Source: Chloracidobacterium sp.
Lineage (GTDB): Bacteria; Acidobacteriota; Blastocatellia; Pyrinomonadales; Pyrinomonadaceae
DNA: 64,000 nucleotides
Assembly (NCBI GenBank): GCA_016716365.1
Contig: JADJWM010000016.1
Coordinates: 1 to 64,000, forward strand
Direction of reading: 5' to 3'
Shown: piece after piece, positions 19,178-29,572 of the stretch
How the letters are laid out: each line of letters begins with the position of its first letter
Numbering within the stretch: position 1 is the first letter of the stretch
The notes under the pieces: generated by a model
What the model was told of the DNA's origin: nothing
Database searches by the model: none
What the model saw: only the letters and a program-made list of their open reading frames with translations
Made by a program: the position numbers and the translations under genes

Positions 19178-19405
19178 TTAACTGGGGTCCTGCGAGACGG
19201 TGACGATCTGCAGGGAGGTTCGCTCGATGGAATCAAGGAGGCGCGGAATTGCCCTTTTGATGAACTGAGCCTGCATCTGTCCTCGCCCAGCATCACGCTG
19301 CCGCTCAAAAACCGTTCAAGAAATAACCGACCATGACCGAACCGCGATAACTCCCAGCACGAAGCAGGATACACAAAATATAACTGTTTTGGCCCGGGCA
19401 TTCAT
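19178..19405 (-). pseudogene. Small single-pass membrane protein gene with an in-frame stop
   Basis: A 76-codon frame starts six bases after the S9 peptidase stop, with GGAGA correctly spaced before ATG at 19405. It encodes a hydrophobic N-terminus (TVIFCVSCFVLGVIAV), then, after a TGA at codon 30, continues in the same frame with a sensible helical tail (ERQRDAGRGQMQAQFIKRAI and DSIERTSLQIVTVSQ) to TAA. The position and ribosome site argue for a real gene; the stop suggests a point mutation, paired indels or a base error. No family recognised. Confidence 0.4.
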
Positions 19406-19411
19406 ATAACG

Positions 19412-21922
19412 CTATCTCCTACTTTGAGGAGCCGTCTTCAAATGTGTCTCAAAGAGCTTGAAGATCCGCTTGTATTGGTCGGCCCAACTGGTCGGCTGGA
19501 CGTAGCCGTGATCTTCGACCGGATAGGACGCGAGTTCCCAGTTTTCTTTTCGAAGCTCGATCAGCCGCTGCGCAAGGCGGACGCTGTCCTGGTAGTGCAC
19601 GTTGACATCGACCATACCGTGTGAGATCAGCAAGCCGCCTTTTAATCCTTCCGCAAAGTAGATCGGCGAGCTGCGTTTATAGGCTTCCTGATCGTTTTGC
19701 GGCAGGTTGAGGATATTCGAGGTGTAGCCGTTATTGTAATGCGCCCAGTCGGTCACCGGCCGCAATGCGGCACCGGCCGCGAAGACGTCGGGCGTTGTGA
19801 ACAATGCCATCAACGTAATGAAACCTCCATAGGAACCGCCGTAAATGCCGATCCTTTTTGCGTCGATGCCGTGTTCTTTGACCAAATACTGTGCAGCGTC
19901 AACGTGGTCGGTCAGGTCCTTGCCGCCCATGTGGCGGTAGATGCCGGTCCGCCAATCGCGCCCGTAGCCGGCCGAACCGCGGTAATCGATATCGAGAACC
20001 GCGTAGCCCTTTTCCATCAGGAAATGATGGAACATATACTCGCGGTAATAGCTGCTCCACCACATGTGAACGTTCTGCAGATAGCCCGCACCGTGGACAA
20101 AGATGACCGCCGGGCCGCCCTTTTTGTACCCCGCGGGCTTGTAGAGCCGGCCGTAAACGGTGGCGCCGTCGCGTGCCTTGAAGTTAACTATCGGGGGAAC
20201 GATCCATTTGTAGGACTTCCATTCGTCGGTCGGCGATTCCGTTACCTGCTTGATCTCGGCTTCGGTTACGCCGGTCCGGTTCGGAGCGATGTAAAGCTCG
20301 GTCGGTTTGTTCGCGAACGATCTGAGGATCGCAAGTGTGGTTTGATCGGGCGAAACGACGGCCTGATTATTCCCCGGCATCGTTGTCACGCGGGTCCGGG
20401 CACCGCCGTCGAACGACATCGTGTACAGGTTTCGCTCGAACGGACTGCCTTCGCTCGTCGTCAGGTAAAATTTCGACTTGTCGTCCGGGATGCTGACGTT
20501 GAATACCTCCCAATTGCCCGACGTGAGTTGGCGAGGCTCGCCGCCGTCGATCGAAACGGTGTAGAGATGCGAAAACCCGTCTCGCTCCCACTGGAAATAG
20601 ACGCGTTTGTTATCGGGCAGCCAGCCGAGCGTGAATCCGCCCGGGCCGCCGACCCACGCGTCGTCGTGAATCGTGGCGAGGATCTTCGTCTTGCCGGTCG
20701 CCGGATCTAGGTGCATGATCCAACGGTCCTTATTGTCCGCCGAGCGGCCTTGCAGAACTGCATTCTTACCGTCGTCCGACCATTGCGGCTGTGACAGCTG
20801 AACAGCGCGGTCGCGCGGTTGCTGCTGGCCGCTTCCCTGTCCGCGCCCGGTCGGCGGAGTCTGTCCCGCTGCACGCTCCGGCTGCGGGTCGGACGTCGGG
20901 GTCGGCGGGGTTTCGGTCCGCTGAACCGGCGGCGGCGTGGTCATTCGCTGCCCGTGATCGACCCATTTCTGATCGCCGGTCTCGACGCTCAGGATCGCCA
21001 CGCGGCCCGTTCCCTGGACATCGCCGACCTTGGTCCTGGCCGGAATATCCTCGGTATAGGCGGATTCGGTAACGTAATTTGGAACGATCGTGCTCTTAGC
21101 TCCGGTCGCACTCTGGTTGATCGAGACGATCACGTATTTGCCGTCCGGCGAGAGCGACATCTGTCCGACGGACTGCCCGGCCGTCAGCTGAAACGGCTTT
21201 CGGCGATCCTTTTCGCGTTCTTTTCGTTTAGCCTCATCGGCCTCGCGTTTCTCGGCTCGTTCGCGGACCACATCGAGCAAGGCTCGTTCTTCTTTTTTTA
21301 GATATTCCTGACTTTCGGTTCCTTTTCGTTCGGTGTTGGAGGTGCCCTGGCCGCCACCGCCGCCTGGGCCGCCGCCGCCTGCGGTCCGGATGTCGGTGAG
21401 CTGCTCCAACATACCGGTGTCCAGAGCGAGTGAGTAGAGATTATTTTGCCGGGTGAAGGAAATGTGACGCTGGTCGCGGATGAAGCGGGGATTGCCCTCA
21501 ACGTCGGCGGTCTTGGTCAACTGCCGGCGTTCACCGGTTTGGGTGTTATACAGGAATATATCGCCGCTGTCGGCATAGACGATCGACCTCTTGTCGTCAG
21601 AAAGATCGCCGCCCGTCGGCGGGGCCTCCTTTCGCGCCTGTTCTTCTGAGAGCCTACGGAGACCGCTGCCGTCGGCATTGACCACATAGGTAGAAGTTTG
21701 ATCGACGCGCGGTTCGTCAGCCCGCTTCCAGTTGAAGTAGATCTTTTTGCTGTCCGCCGACCAGCGAACCGCCGACGGTTCGTAACCCACAAGCCCGGGC
21801 CCGCGCATTATGTTGTCGATCGTCAGATCGAACGGCTTCGTCTGAACGGCGGTCTGCGCCGATACGGCGATCGGTTGAAGACAAAGAGCGAGTACAAAAA
21901 TGAACGATAGGATCGATCTCAT
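19412..21922 (-). CDS. Secreted S9-family (prolyl oligopeptidase/DPP-like) serine peptidase
   Basis: 836 residues from ATG 21922, which has AAGGAA upstream and starts a clear signal peptide (MRSILSFIFVLALCLQPIAV); the longer frame upstream lacks support. The N-terminal part is a WD40/TolB-like beta-propeller (repeats such as SADSKKIYFNW, DDKRSIVYADSGDIFLYN, SPDGKYVIVSI). The C-terminal alpha/beta-hydrolase has the nucleophile Ser in GIYGGSYGGF, Asp in HGMVDVNVH and His in VEDHGYVQP. Two insertions stand out: a highly charged helical stretch near residues 205-245 (KREADEAKRKEREKDRRK) and a Pro/Thr/Gly-rich linker near 325-375. It likely degrades proline-containing peptides in the periplasm. 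A small membrane-protein frame follows after six bases. Confidence 0.92.
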   Translation of the reverse strand: MRSILSFIFVLALCLQPIAVSAQTAVQTKPFDLTIDNIMRGPGLVGYEPSAVRWSADSKKIYFNWKRADEPRVDQTSTYVVNADGSGLRRLSEEQARKEAPPTGGDLSDDKRSIVYADSGDIFLYNTQTGERRQLTKTADVEGNPRFIRDQRHISFTRQNNLYSLALDTGMLEQLTDIRTAGGGGPGGGGGQGTSNTERKGTESQEYLKKEERALLDVVRERAEKREADEAKRKEREKDRRKPFQLTAGQSVGQMSLSPDGKYVIVSINQSATGAKSTIVPNYVTESAYTEDIPARTKVGDVQGTGRVAILSVETGDQKWVDHGQRMTTPPPVQRTETPPTPTSDPQPERAAGQTPPTGRGQGSGQQQPRDRAVQLSQPQWSDDGKNAVLQGRSADNKDRWIMHLDPATGKTKILATIHDDAWVGGPGGFTLGWLPDNKRVYFQWERDGFSHLYTVSIDGGEPRQLTSGNWEVFNVSIPDDKSKFYLTTSEGSPFERNLYTMSFDGGARTRVTTMPGNNQAVVSPDQTTLAILRSFANKPTELYIAPNRTGVTEAEIKQVTESPTDEWKSYKWIVPPIVNFKARDGATVYGRLYKPAGYKKGGPAVIFVHGAGYLQNVHMWWSSYYREYMFHHFLMEKGYAVLDIDYRGSAGYGRDWRTGIYRHMGGKDLTDHVDAAQYLVKEHGIDAKRIGIYGGSYGGFITLMALFTTPDVFAAGAALRPVTDWAHYNNGYTSNILNLPQNDQEAYKRSSPIYFAEGLKGGLLISHGMVDVNVHYQDSVRLAQRLIELRKENWELASYPVEDHGYVQPTSWADQYKRIFKLFETHLKTAPQSRR

Positions 21923-22180
21923 TGGTTTCCTTCTTCTACTTTTGTTTTTAGCGAGTTTTGAACGGTACGGAATAGTATAATCGGGTTTAGTAGATTCGTC
22001 ATATTTCGCGGCTGAATCTCGTAGATGGCGATCAATGGAACAAGTAAAGCCGAAAAACCAATCAGGCCCCCACCTCGAAACGGCCCACGGCCTTATCAAA
22101 GTTAAATTTTAAGAACGGGGCGGCTTTCAGGAGCGCACCAAGAACCCTAAATTGTGGTTCTCTTAGGGGGGGTTTTTCCG

Positions 22181-23035
22181 TCACGGCAATTCCAGCGCGT
22201 TTGCGCGGATTTTTGCCTTTTGTTCTTCGGTCAATCGTTCGTATTCGTAGATCGCGTTTTCCCAGGTGCCGTACATGGCATTAGGCAGAACGATCCAGCG
22301 GCGGCCCCATTCTTCTTTCGCCTTATCGGTCTCGGTAAACCGGTCGCCGACGGACTTGCGTTCGAACACGTCGGAAAAGTCGTCCAGGTTGTCGCCCATC
22401 AGCAACACGATGCGATGATCCCGGCCGACGAGTTCGCGGCGGGGCGTTTTGGTCGAAATGTTGTTGCCCTGGGCGTCCTTCTGACGGAGCAGCACGTTCG
22501 AGGGGTCGACATCGGCGAAACCGGCCTTTTTTAGATTCGCGATCGTCTCCGCCTTTTGGGCCTCATCGCGGTTCGAAACATAGAACACCTTGACGCCTTG
22601 CGAAACCGCGTAGTTAAGGAACGCGACCGCACCCGGGACCGCCTTTGCCTTTTCCATCTTTCCCCACGCGTACCAATCCGCCGAGTTGAACGCCCGGCCG
22701 GCCTTGATCCCGAGCGCTTGTGAAGGGGAGTTGTCGAGGACCGTCTCATCAATATCGACAATTATCCCCCGCGGTCTTTTTCGTTCCGCCTTCGGCAGCT
22801 TTTTGATGCTTCGTTTGTCGAGATCTTCGTCGAGCCGAAGTCGGGCAAGATTGAAGGCCTGATAGGCAAGGGCACGGTATTCGGCGGCCTTTTGCTGATA
22901 AAGAACGCCGGACGTTTGGTAATTGAGATCCGCCGACGGCTGGGATGCGGCGGACGGTGCCTGTGCCGTTACGACGCTGTGGAATAGAAGAGCCGCGGCA
23001 GCGAAAGCCGTTATGACATAGTTTTGTTTACGCAT
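22181..23035 (-). CDS. Secreted HAD-type acid phosphatase, lipoprotein e(P4)/class C-like
   Basis: 284 residues from ATG 23035 (MRKQNYVIT...), with a signal peptide of about 25 residues ending VTAQA. HAD motif I is DIDETVLDNS at residues 94-103 (both Asp present), motif II lies in VFYVSNRDE, and a late GDNLDDF supplies the metal-binding acidic residues. Family members dephosphorylate nucleotides such as NMN or 5'-AMP in the periplasm or on the outer membrane. There is no lipobox Cys, so this one is secreted and not lipidated. It has no co-directional partner closer than about 260 bases. Confidence 0.88.
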   Translation of the reverse strand: MRKQNYVITAFAAAALLFHSVVTAQAPSAASQPSADLNYQTSGVLYQQKAAEYRALAYQAFNLARLRLDEDLDKRSIKKLPKAERKRPRGIIVDIDETVLDNSPSQALGIKAGRAFNSADWYAWGKMEKAKAVPGAVAFLNYAVSQGVKVFYVSNRDEAQKAETIANLKKAGFADVDPSNVLLRQKDAQGNNISTKTPRRELVGRDHRIVLLMGDNLDDFSDVFERKSVGDRFTETDKAKEEWGRRWIVLPNAMYGTWENAIYEYERLTEEQKAKIRANALELP

Positions 23036-23086
23036 ATGATATTGCCGGGAAAGAAGCGCTCCGATGGCGAACATCTTACCGTAAAA

Positions 23087-23275
23087 ATGCCCCGCGAACC
23101 GAAGAAAGACGAGGAGAAAAAACCGGTACGTTCAGCCGAAGACGATGAGGTTGAGAACGAGCCGAAGGTGCGATCGTATTATTACGACGACGCACACGGG
23201 TACGAAGATTACGAACCGGCGGAGGATCGCATGGAGGACGAAGAGGAAGTCACCGAGCGGACGCCTGAAAGCTGA
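23087..23275 (+). CDS. Small acidic protein of unknown function
   Basis: 62 residues from ATG 23087 (MPREPKKDEEKK). It is very rich in Glu/Asp with a Tyr-rich centre (RSYYYDDAHGYEDYE) and has no hydrophobic segment. It diverges from the HAD phosphatase gene and converges on typA. No clear ribosome site; a longer frame from 23024 would overlap the neighbouring gene start. Codon third positions look like those of the neighbours, which mildly supports a real gene. Confidence 0.45.
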   Translation: MPREPKKDEEKKPVRSAEDDEVENEPKVRSYYYDDAHGYEDYEPAEDRMEDEEEVTERTPES

Positions 23276-23283
23276 TCTCCTGG

Positions 23284-25095
<1,812 letters not shown>

Positions 25096-25193
25096 TGCTA
25101 TAAATTTGCCCTAAAGGGCAAACGGAAATAATGCCGTAAACGGGGAGCGTTCGCAATCAACGATCGTCGATTTGGCGGGCAACGCCGGAAATG

Positions 25194-25220
25194 AAAAAGG
25201 CCGGCGAACATTCGCCGGCC
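25194..25220 (-). terminator. Rho-independent terminator after the first BON gene
   Basis: GGCCGGCGAA and TTCGCCGGCC form a perfect ten-base-pair stem with a two-base centre at 25199-25220; on the minus strand it is followed by TTTTT (25194-25198). It sits 24 bases after the stop of the 25244-25798 gene. Confidence 0.9.
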
Positions 25221-25243
25221 CGATCTGCCGCTCGAAAGCGGGC

Positions 25244-25798
25244 TTACCTGGCCTCACCGATCACCTTCAAGTTGTTGGTGACGCTGAAGCTGCCCGAAAC
25301 GCCGCGGGCGGTGATGTACGCCAGATCGGCATCGCTCTTTCGATCGGCGAAGCCCTCGAGAGTCACATGGCCGTTCTTGACGATGATCCTTATCGAAGGA
25401 TTGGTGCCGAGAAAATACCGGTACAGTGCACCGGTCTGGCCTCCCATGGCCCTAAGCAAACGCTGCCTTAGGCGGTCGTCCGACGGCGACAGCGGGAGCA
25501 CTTCGATATTGTTTATGACCTCGCTCACGCCCTCGACATCCTTGACGGATTCCTCAGCGTCCTTCTTCGTATAGGGCCTGAGAACATAGCCTGTAAGCGT
25601 TACCGTTCCGTTATTTACTTCAAAACCGATCGCGTCGAACACGCCGTAGTACGGCAGGGTCAGGATCTCTTTCCTGACAGAACGTTCGATGCGTGCTTTT
25701 GTGAATTCAGGGCTTCTATCCTGTGCCGCGGCATCCGCAGGCACGAAGAACAGCAGGCCCGAAAAAAGCGCGACCGATAATATTGTTCGTATCAACAT
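25244..25798 (-). CDS. Secreted protein with two BON domains, copy 1
   Basis: 184 residues. A signal peptide (MLIRTILSVALFSGLLFFV...ADAAAQ) is followed by two BON domains, residues about 40-100 (YYGVFDAIGFEVNNGTVTLT, then KDAEESVKDVEGVSEVINNI) and 105-180 (IRIIVKNGHVTLEGFADRKS, then ARGVSGSFSVTNNLKV). BON domains bind phospholipid and occur in periplasmic proteins such as OsmY. GGAGG lies before the ATG. It has its own terminator and a close paralogue directly upstream (25952-26503). Confidence 0.9.
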   Translation of the reverse strand: MLIRTILSVALFSGLLFFVPADAAAQDRSPEFTKARIERSVRKEILTLPYYGVFDAIGFEVNNGTVTLTGYVLRPYTKKDAEESVKDVEGVSEVINNIEVLPLSPSDDRLRQRLLRAMGGQTGALYRYFLGTNPSIRIIVKNGHVTLEGFADRKSDADLAYITARGVSGSFSVTNNLKVIGEAR

Positions 25799-25889
25799 TT
25801 TATTTTTCCTCCAGCTTGTTTGCGAACTGCCCTTTCACCCGGGACAGTCCGACTTTTCCATGACGCCGAAAGTTCTGCGTTCGGCGTCG

Positions 25890-25920
25890 AAAAAGGCCGG
25901 GCCATGTAGGCAGCCGGCCC
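25890..25920 (-). terminator. Rho-independent terminator after the second BON gene
   Basis: GGCCGG / CCGGCC arms with a short internal loop at 25895-25918, followed on the minus strand by TTTTT (25890-25894). Next to it, GACGCCGAA (25862-25870) and TTCGGCGTC (25881-25889) form a second perfect nine-pair hairpin, which would lie in the leader of the downstream BON gene. Confidence 0.8.
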
Positions 25921-25951
25921 GTCGTTCTTAAATCCAAATTCCAACCGACGT

Positions 25952-26503
25952 TTATCCGGCCCGGTCGTTATTGATCACAAGGTTGTTCGTTACAGTGAAC
26001 GTACCCGGCACCGACCTTGCCACGATGTTCATCGTGTTGTAATCGGCCTGGTTCGCCACATAACCTTCGAGCGTGATGTGTCCCCGCTCCACGATCAGCC
26101 TTACCGGCGGATTCACCGGCCACAGATACCTCGACAAACCGCCTGTGTTCGCAAGCGAGCGGTAGAGATTTCTGCGAATAACGTCGTCAAAGCGTCCCGG
26201 CGGCAGCAGGTCGATATTGTCCACAACCCTTTCAACACCCGAGATCGCCGCTACGCGATTCCTGGCATCGCTCTTGTTGATGCCGTTAATCACTTTGCCA
26301 TAAAGCGTTACGGTCGAGCCATCGACCTTATAGTCAATGTAGTCGAATACCTCATACCGGGGAAGCATCTTCAGCTCCCTCTCGATCTTTTGCTCAATAA
26401 TCTTCCCTGACTCGTCAGCGGAAAAAGCTTGAGCGTTCACAGCGGTATATGAAGCCGTAATGATTGCGATGGCGATTATCAATAAACGATCGAATGATCT
26501 CAT
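25952..26503 (-). CDS. Secreted protein with two BON domains, copy 2
   Basis: 183 residues. Signal peptide (LLIIAIAIITASYTAVNAQA), then two BON modules with the same layout as the downstream paralogue: YEVFDYIDYKVDGSTVTLYG and ISGVERVVDNI, then VRLIVERGHITLEGYVANQA and VPGTFTVTNNLVI. The two proteins share length, domain order and the phrase LPxYxVFDxIxxxV, so they arose by tandem duplication. AAGGAGGAA precedes the ATG strongly. Separate terminators suggest each gene is transcribed on its own. Probable periplasmic phospholipid-binding proteins. Confidence 0.9.
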   Translation of the reverse strand: MRSFDRLLIIAIAIITASYTAVNAQAFSADESGKIIEQKIERELKMLPRYEVFDYIDYKVDGSTVTLYGKVINGINKSDARNRVAAISGVERVVDNIDLLPPGRFDDVIRRNLYRSLANTGGLSRYLWPVNPPVRLIVERGHITLEGYVANQADYNTMNIVARSVPGTFTVTNNLVINNDRAG

Positions 26504-26612
26504 TACCCAAGTTCCTCCTTAAAAATATGTCACACACTGTGCGACGTAGTTTGGAAGGGAAAATTGCCTTTCGGGATGTCTTTAAAATCAGCGCTACGCT
26601 TTTCACGAAGGG

Positions 26613-27074
26613 TCATTGACCGGCGTTAAACGATTGCTGGCGAAGGGCTTCGTAGAGCACGATCGCAACGCTGGCGGCAAGGTTCAGGCTGCGGACGGAG
26701 GGGTTTGACATCGGGATGGTCAGGCAATCTTCACGCCGCTCTTCGAGCAGTTTGCCCGGCAGGCCGCGTGTTTCAGGGCCGAATACCAGACAGTCGCCGG
26801 GTGCGTACAGGACATCCGAGTAGGGACGGGAAGCCTTGGTTGTCAGAAAGAAGAACCGGGACCCGGGAAGCGCAGCGTAAAGATCTTCCAGGGCGATGTG
26901 GCGGTGAAGCGTGACCTCGTCCCAGTAATCGAGGCCGGCACGTTTCAGCGTGCGGTCGTCCATCCTGAAACCGGTCACGCCGACTATGTGAAGATCCGTC
27001 CGCGTCGCCGCACAAAGACGGGCGATGTTGCCCGTATTCGGCGGTATCTCAGGTTCGAAAAGTGCGACATGCAT
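26613..27074 (-). CDS. trmL: tRNA (cytidine(34)-2'-O)-methyltransferase TrmL
   Basis: 153 residues, usual length. A SPOUT-class enzyme that uses SAM to methylate the 2'-OH of the wobble base in tRNA-Leu isoacceptors. The three trefoil-knot motifs are clear: EIPPNTGNIARLCAATRTDL (motif 1), VFGPETRGLP (motif 2), and IPMSNPSVRSLNLAASVAIV (motif 3). Start at 27074 (MHVALFEPE) is standard for the family. The divergent neighbour begins at 27213. Confidence 0.95.
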   Translation of the reverse strand: MHVALFEPEIPPNTGNIARLCAATRTDLHIVGVTGFRMDDRTLKRAGLDYWDEVTLHRHIALEDLYAALPGSRFFFLTTKASRPYSDVLYAPGDCLVFGPETRGLPGKLLEERREDCLTIPMSNPSVRSLNLAASVAIVLYEALRQQSFNAGQ

Positions 27075-27212
27075 AACGCGGAGCGGCCGGACGAGGCCTT
27101 TGAAAGCATCTTTAACGGGCCGATAAACATCAACTACCTCGTAAACGGCGATACGATTAGCCCTGATCTGCCGTTGTGTTACAATCTCGGTTTGCGGCCG
27201 ACCAACTTATTT

Positions 27213-28058
27213 ATGACCTCGTTGTTTGTGTTTTTCAACCGAAAGCGTGCCTTGCTGGCTTCCTGCATGTGTCTCGTCCTGCCGATCCTGATCGCCGGAC
27301 AGGAGGCGGATAAGGCAAATGCAAAACCCGAACCGGCAAAGACGCCGGCAGTTTCGGCCAAGGATGCTGCCAAGAACCCGACAGCGGAGCAGGTCGTCGA
27401 GACCGTTATCTTCATCTACGGCCTCGGCGGGGGCCGCGAGCTGCTCAAGCAGATCCGAAGGACCACGATCGAGCGGGGAAAGACAACGGTTATCAACACA
27501 GAAGGACAGAAAGAACAAGCCTCCTATCAGCGATGGGTCACGCGCGGAGAAAAACTTGCCAACGAAAAGATCCGGGTCGAACTGGAGCTGCCGACCGCCC
27601 GCTATTCGCTGGTGTACTCGGATGAGAAGACGTTCGGCATTTTCAATGACGCAGTTTTCACTCCAAGGGAAGATGCGGCCCGCTCCTTCGTCAACCAAAT
27701 ATTTTACGGATTGGATTCGCTGCTTCGTTACAAGGAGAACGAGTCAGCCATCGAGCTTGCGGGCCGGGACAAGATCGGCGGCGTCGATTTCCACCTCGTC
27801 GACCTGACCGACAAGCAGGGCCGTACGATGCGGTTCTATGTCAGCGTAAAGACGTTTCGGGTGATGATGCTGGATTACGAGGACGGCGGGACAAAATATC
27901 GAAGGCGTTATTACGATTACAACAACGCGCAGGGCACGCTGGTGCCATACAGAACGGTCCTTTTCGCCGGCGACAAGGTGGTCGAAGAAACCGATATCGG
28001 AACGGTCACTTTCGGGCAGAAGATCGACGAAAACCTATTCACCGTCGCTGCGTCCTAG
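27213..28058 (+). CDS. Secreted protein of unknown function, LolA-like fold suspected
   Basis: 281 residues from ATG 27213, which begins a basic stretch and signal peptide (MTSLFVFFNRKRALLASCMC, then LVLPILIAGQ). The frame is open far upstream but that part overlaps trmL on the other strand, so I reject it. The mature part is mainly beta: KQIRRTTIERGKTTVINTEG, LELPTARYSLVYSDEK, IGGVDFHLVDLTDKQGRTMR, YYDYNNAQGTLVPYRTVLFA. Glycine-rich turns with ligand-like VDLTD and PYRTV match outer-membrane lipoprotein-sorting relatives, a weak similarity. Ends before a strong terminator. Confidence 0.78.
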   Translation: MTSLFVFFNRKRALLASCMCLVLPILIAGQEADKANAKPEPAKTPAVSAKDAAKNPTAEQVVETVIFIYGLGGGRELLKQIRRTTIERGKTTVINTEGQKEQASYQRWVTRGEKLANEKIRVELELPTARYSLVYSDEKTFGIFNDAVFTPREDAARSFVNQIFYGLDSLLRYKENESAIELAGRDKIGGVDFHLVDLTDKQGRTMRFYVSVKTFRVMMLDYEDGGTKYRRRYYDYNNAQGTLVPYRTVLFAGDKVVEETDIGTVTFGQKIDENLFTVAAS

Positions 28059-28086
28059 CGGCAGCCAAGATCTCAAGCAAAAACAG

Positions 28087-28118
28087 GCGTCGACCCGTGA
28101 TCGGGCCGACGCTTTTTT
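28087..28118 (+). terminator. Rho-independent terminator
   Basis: GCGTCG-CCCG and CGGG-CGACGC arms with a TGAT loop, followed by TTTTTT at 28113-28118. It lies 29 bases after the stop of the 27213-28058 gene. Confidence 0.9.
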
Positions 28119-28210
28119 CGTTCGGGAAAGTTTTTGCAACTTTGCCCTGCCGGAAAAGTGCATAGCAATGCAATTCGAATCTCCCCGAAGAAAAGGAGAA
28201 ATCAAAAAAA

Positions 28211-28828
28211 ATGTGCTTGCAGAACCGTATATTCAAAACAGTAGCTATTTCATTCATATTCGCTGCGGCGGCAGTTTCGGCCGCGGCGCAGGGCGATCCA
28301 CCCAGGCCTGCGGAAGCGAGTTTCGAGGCCGTGCTGTACGTGCTGGCCGCCGGCGGCCAGTCCGCACAAGGCGATGCAGTGCCGTCGTCGCTAAATGCTA
28401 TCTCGCGTGAGATCCGGGCGGAGTTCGGGTCGGCCAACCTGAGAGTGATCAACACCTATTTCGGCCGGTTGTCGAGCATGGGCAATCTGGATTACAAAGG
28501 CGTCTCGAATGCCTACGCCCCCGAAGCGATGCCCGGGTCGCCGAGCTTCCTGGACTGGCGGCTCACAGGGATCCGGAACGCCCAGATCGCATCCGGGCAG
28601 CCGGCGTTCCAGCTTCAGAGCTTCCGATTCGGGGCCCGCGTGCCGGTACGAGTTGGCAATATTGCGGACGAGAAGGCCCCGGCCCCGATAAACTATGAGG
28701 CGATCGGGCTCACGGTTGAGCGGGTGAGCGTAAGAGAGAATGTTCCCACGCTGATCGGAACGCTTGTCCAGCCGCGAACCGACGGTACCTTGTTCCTGGT
28801 GCTGACGGTCAGGAACGCCGATAAATAG
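28211..28828 (+). CDS. Secreted protein of unknown function
   Basis: 205 residues with a signal peptide (IFKTVAISFIFAAAAVSAAA). The mature part starts with FEAVLYVLAAGGQS and contains SREIRAEFGSANLRVINTYF, then a beta-rich C-terminus with VPTLIGTLVQPRTDGTLFLV. The pattern of a small alpha/beta domain followed by strand-rich sequence recalls secretion-system or pilus accessory proteins (secretin-associated), but I cannot name a family. AAGGAG lies in front of the ATG. It has terminators on both sides, so it is monocistronic. Confidence 0.78.
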   Translation: MCLQNRIFKTVAISFIFAAAAVSAAAQGDPPRPAEASFEAVLYVLAAGGQSAQGDAVPSSLNAISREIRAEFGSANLRVINTYFGRLSSMGNLDYKGVSNAYAPEAMPGSPSFLDWRLTGIRNAQIASGQPAFQLQSFRFGARVPVRVGNIADEKAPAPINYEAIGLTVERVSVRENVPTLIGTLVQPRTDGTLFLVLTVRNADK

Positions 28829-28853
28829 ACGTTAAGTTTTCGCAACAAAACAG

Positions 28854-28892
28854 GCCGCCCTGCGTGTGTCAATCATAGGGCGGCTTTTGTTT
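28854..28892 (+). terminator. Probable Rho-independent terminator
   Basis: GCCGCCCT and AGGGCGGC form a perfect eight-pair stem with a 15-base loop, followed by TTTTGTTT. It lies 26 bases after the stop of the 28211-28828 gene and just ahead of the sigma-factor gene. Confidence 0.8.
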
Positions 28893-28926
28893 GGACTTAA
28901 AAATTGCTGTAAAAAAGTATGAGTGT

Positions 28927-29559
28927 ATGGCATTGGACAAGATCGGAACTCAGACAGCGGAGGCGCGAAGATCTACCGTGTCTGAGGACCAGCTATCGGA
29001 CCATGCCCTGATCGAGGCGACGAAGAATGGCGACGAGGACGCTTATTCTCAGATCGTGACCCGGTATAAGAATCCGATCACGAACTACCTTTATAGATTT
29101 TTGAATGACTACGAAGAAGCGGTGGACCTGGCACAGGAGACTTTTGTCCGCGTTTATTTCGCGATCGACCGGTACCACACGGACTATGCTTTTTCGACAT
29201 ATATTTACCGTATCGCAACGAACCTGGCGATAAGCGAGATCCGGAAGCGGAAACGAAGGTCGGTTCTGTCGCTGACCGGGCTGTTCCAGGCCGACGATGA
29301 CGACCAGACCGAATTCCAGCCGCCCGACGACCGCAGCCGTCCTGACGAGGACCTGTTCGAGGACGAACGGAGCCGGATGATCGCAAAGGCCATCGCTGCC
29401 CTGCCGCCGAAGTACCGCGTGCCCATCATCCTTCGCGATGTCGAGGGCCGCACGTACGACGAGATAGCGGAGATACTCGAGCTTGGACTCGGCACGACGA
29501 AATCACGGATCAGCCGCGGTCGGGGCCTGCTGAAAGAGAAATTAAGGCACTATTTTTAG
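28927..29559 (+). CDS. RNA polymerase ECF sigma factor (RpoE/SigW type)
   Basis: 210 residues from ATG 28927. Directs RNA polymerase to a stress or envelope regulon. Region 2 spans about residues 25-95 (YSQIVTRYKNPITNYLYRFL, EEAVDLAQETFVRVYFAIDR, FSTYIYRIATNLAISEIRKR); an acidic linker follows (QADDDDQTEF), then region 4 at about 150-205 with a helix-turn-helix (LPPKYRVPIILRDVEGRTYD, EIAEILELGLGTTKSRISRG). The following gene, 13 bases downstream, encodes a membrane protein that is the natural candidate for its anti-sigma partner. Target promoter not visible in the window. Confidence 0.94.
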   Translation: MALDKIGTQTAEARRSTVSEDQLSDHALIEATKNGDEDAYSQIVTRYKNPITNYLYRFLNDYEEAVDLAQETFVRVYFAIDRYHTDYAFSTYIYRIATNLAISEIRKRKRRSVLSLTGLFQADDDDQTEFQPPDDRSRPDEDLFEDERSRMIAKAIAALPPKYRVPIILRDVEGRTYDEIAEILELGLGTTKSRISRGRGLLKEKLRHYF

Positions 29560-29572
29560 TTTAGTTAGTGAA

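Noticed and set aside
19060..19401. 113-codon minus-strand frame
   Set aside because: It is a shifted frame of the small membrane-protein gene that starts at 19405 with a good ribosome site.
22141..22161. Terminator after the HAD phosphatase gene
   Set aside because: A six-pair stem AGAACC/GGTTCT is present but no U-run follows on the minus strand.
26898..27212. N-terminal extension of the 27213 gene
   Set aside because: It overlaps trmL on the opposite strand and would put the signal peptide in the middle of the protein.
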